A DNA stretch of 32,022 nt from Paulinella micropora (lineage: Eukaryota > Cercozoa > Imbricatea > Euglyphida), in assembly GCA_009731375.1 (NCBI GenBank), contig BJOX01000195.1, positions 509,896-541,917 of the forward strand, read 5' to 3'. Shown here in pieces: positions 1 to 32,022 of the stretch. Under the pieces are notes generated by a model that saw nothing but the letters and a program-made list of their open reading frames with translations, was not told the DNA's origin and did not search any database. Positions within the stretch are counted from its first letter, which is position 1. Each line of letters opens with the position of its first letter. Both the position numbers and the translations under genes were made by a program.

Positions 1-66
1 GATAGATAGATAGGTAGATAGATAGGTAGGTAGGTAGGTAGGTAGGTAGGTAGGTAGGTAGGTAGG

Positions 67-149
<83 letters not shown>
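1..149. repeat. (GATA)n/(GGTA)n microsatellite
   Basis: Near-pure TAGA/TAGG tetranucleotides. Its last TAG serves as acceptor of exon 1. Confidence 0.98.
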
Positions 150-31436
<31,287 letters not shown>

Positions 31437-31527
31437 GTATGTGTATGTGTTATGCATGTGTGCATGTATGCATGCATGCAGGTATGTATGTATGCAAATA
31501 TGTATGTCTGTACATGATTATATCCAG

Positions 31528-31566
31528 GCGTACTCGACCTTTCAGTCACCTCCCCAATGCCACTAC
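31528..31566 (+). CDS. Candidate tail exon 43 AYSTFQSPPQCHY, no donor
   Basis: TCCAG acceptor, then AYSTFQSPPQCHY in phase 0, running into (CATA)n without a GT. Either a truncated copy, an exon split by repeat insertion (compare exon 1), or not an exon. Confidence 0.45.
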
Positions 31567-31635
31567 ATACATACATACATACATAGATACATACATACAT
31601 AGATACATACATACATAAATTACATGAAATAGCAG

Positions 31636-31713
31636 CAGCACCGGCAGTTCAAAGACGCGGAGCTGTTTCTGCACCTAGTAGTGAAACAAAGATCAGAACT
31701 AGGGGGATGGGCG
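31636..31713 (+). CDS. Candidate tail exon 44 [20 protein letters not shown]...
   Basis: GCAG acceptor (or 3 bases earlier), then [14 protein letters not shown] with a possible donor GTAGTG at 31678, or continuing [12 protein letters not shown] to GTAGCG at 31714. Both donors give phase 0. [18 protein letters not shown] looks helical, as the C-terminal helix of a PH domain would be. Confidence 0.6.
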
Positions 31714-31720
31714 GTAGCGA

Positions 31721-31800
31721 CCTCAAGCTATCTCTGTCTATCTATCTAACTATCTATCTATCGATCTATCTATCGATCTATCAATCTATCTATCTATCTG

Positions 31801-31876
<76 letters not shown>

Positions 31877-31940
31877 TCTATCTGTCTGTCTGTCTATCTA
31901 CCTGTCTGTCTGTCTGTCTGTTGTCGGTCTGTCTATCTAT

Positions 31941-32022
<82 letters not shown>
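31721..32022. repeat. (CTAT)n/(CTGT)n, (CT)n, (CA)n
   Basis: Tetramers to about 31945, then CT and CA dinucleotides to the window end. No gene seen. Confidence 0.97.

Overview
This is a eukaryotic nuclear window, about 90% simple-sequence DNA. Running through it on the + strand is one gene that can be read as a chain of very short exons (31 to 131 bases, mean about 64). The conserved end of a myosin motor is recognisable at the left (RCIKPN-type exon at 1347, QL-C-GGIIEALRI exon at 2142, GYPSR...RY exon at 4214, YQLGLSK exon at 4951, VFFKPG exon at 6900). A basic neck with an IQ-like motif follows (8430-11694), then a long charged coiled-coil tail (12678-28040), then a short strand-rich stretch that resembles a pleckstrin-homology (PH) fold (29314-31436). 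Forty-two exons (about 2,680 coding bases, about 890 codons) keep a consistent reading phase across every junction that can be checked. The N-terminal three quarters or so of the motor lies upstream of the window. The C-terminus is either just at, or beyond, the right edge.

The introns are almost pure microsatellite: (CTAT/CTAC/CCAT)n, (CATA)n, (TATG)n, (TTG)n, (AAC)n, (TTCC/TTTC)n, pentamers such as TTATG and GTAAT, and CA/CT/GA dinucleotides. Many introns begin GTCTATCTAT or GTATGTATG and end TATCTATCTAG or CATACATACAG, so the repeats themselves supply the splice signals. Other contents are a fold-back MITE-like element (363-632), two near-identical copies of an unclassified dispersed element (16448-16816 and 28925-29168), two unclassified unique islands, an intronic array of telomere-type CCCTAA repeats (29361-30080), and six assembly gaps.

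The most striking feature is that most exons are accompanied by truncated copies of themselves. Copies of an exon's 5' part, with its acceptor, always lie upstream; copies of its 3' part, with its donor, always lie downstream. One full exon always survives. Several of these families form regular arrays of about 110-120 bp: 11 copies at 7345, 5 at 11122, 13 at 13234 and 6 at 17988. Three families are symmetric (phase 0 in, phase 0 out) and could really add protein: 33-base units encoding an 11-residue coiled-coil repeat, 54-base units encoding 18 residues, and 63-base units encoding 21 residues.

The organism cannot be named from this sequence. A protist or alga with TTAGGG-type telomeres, GT-AG introns and extreme microsatellite load is the best fit. 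No bacterial genes, RNA genes, CRISPR array or second protein-coding gene were found.
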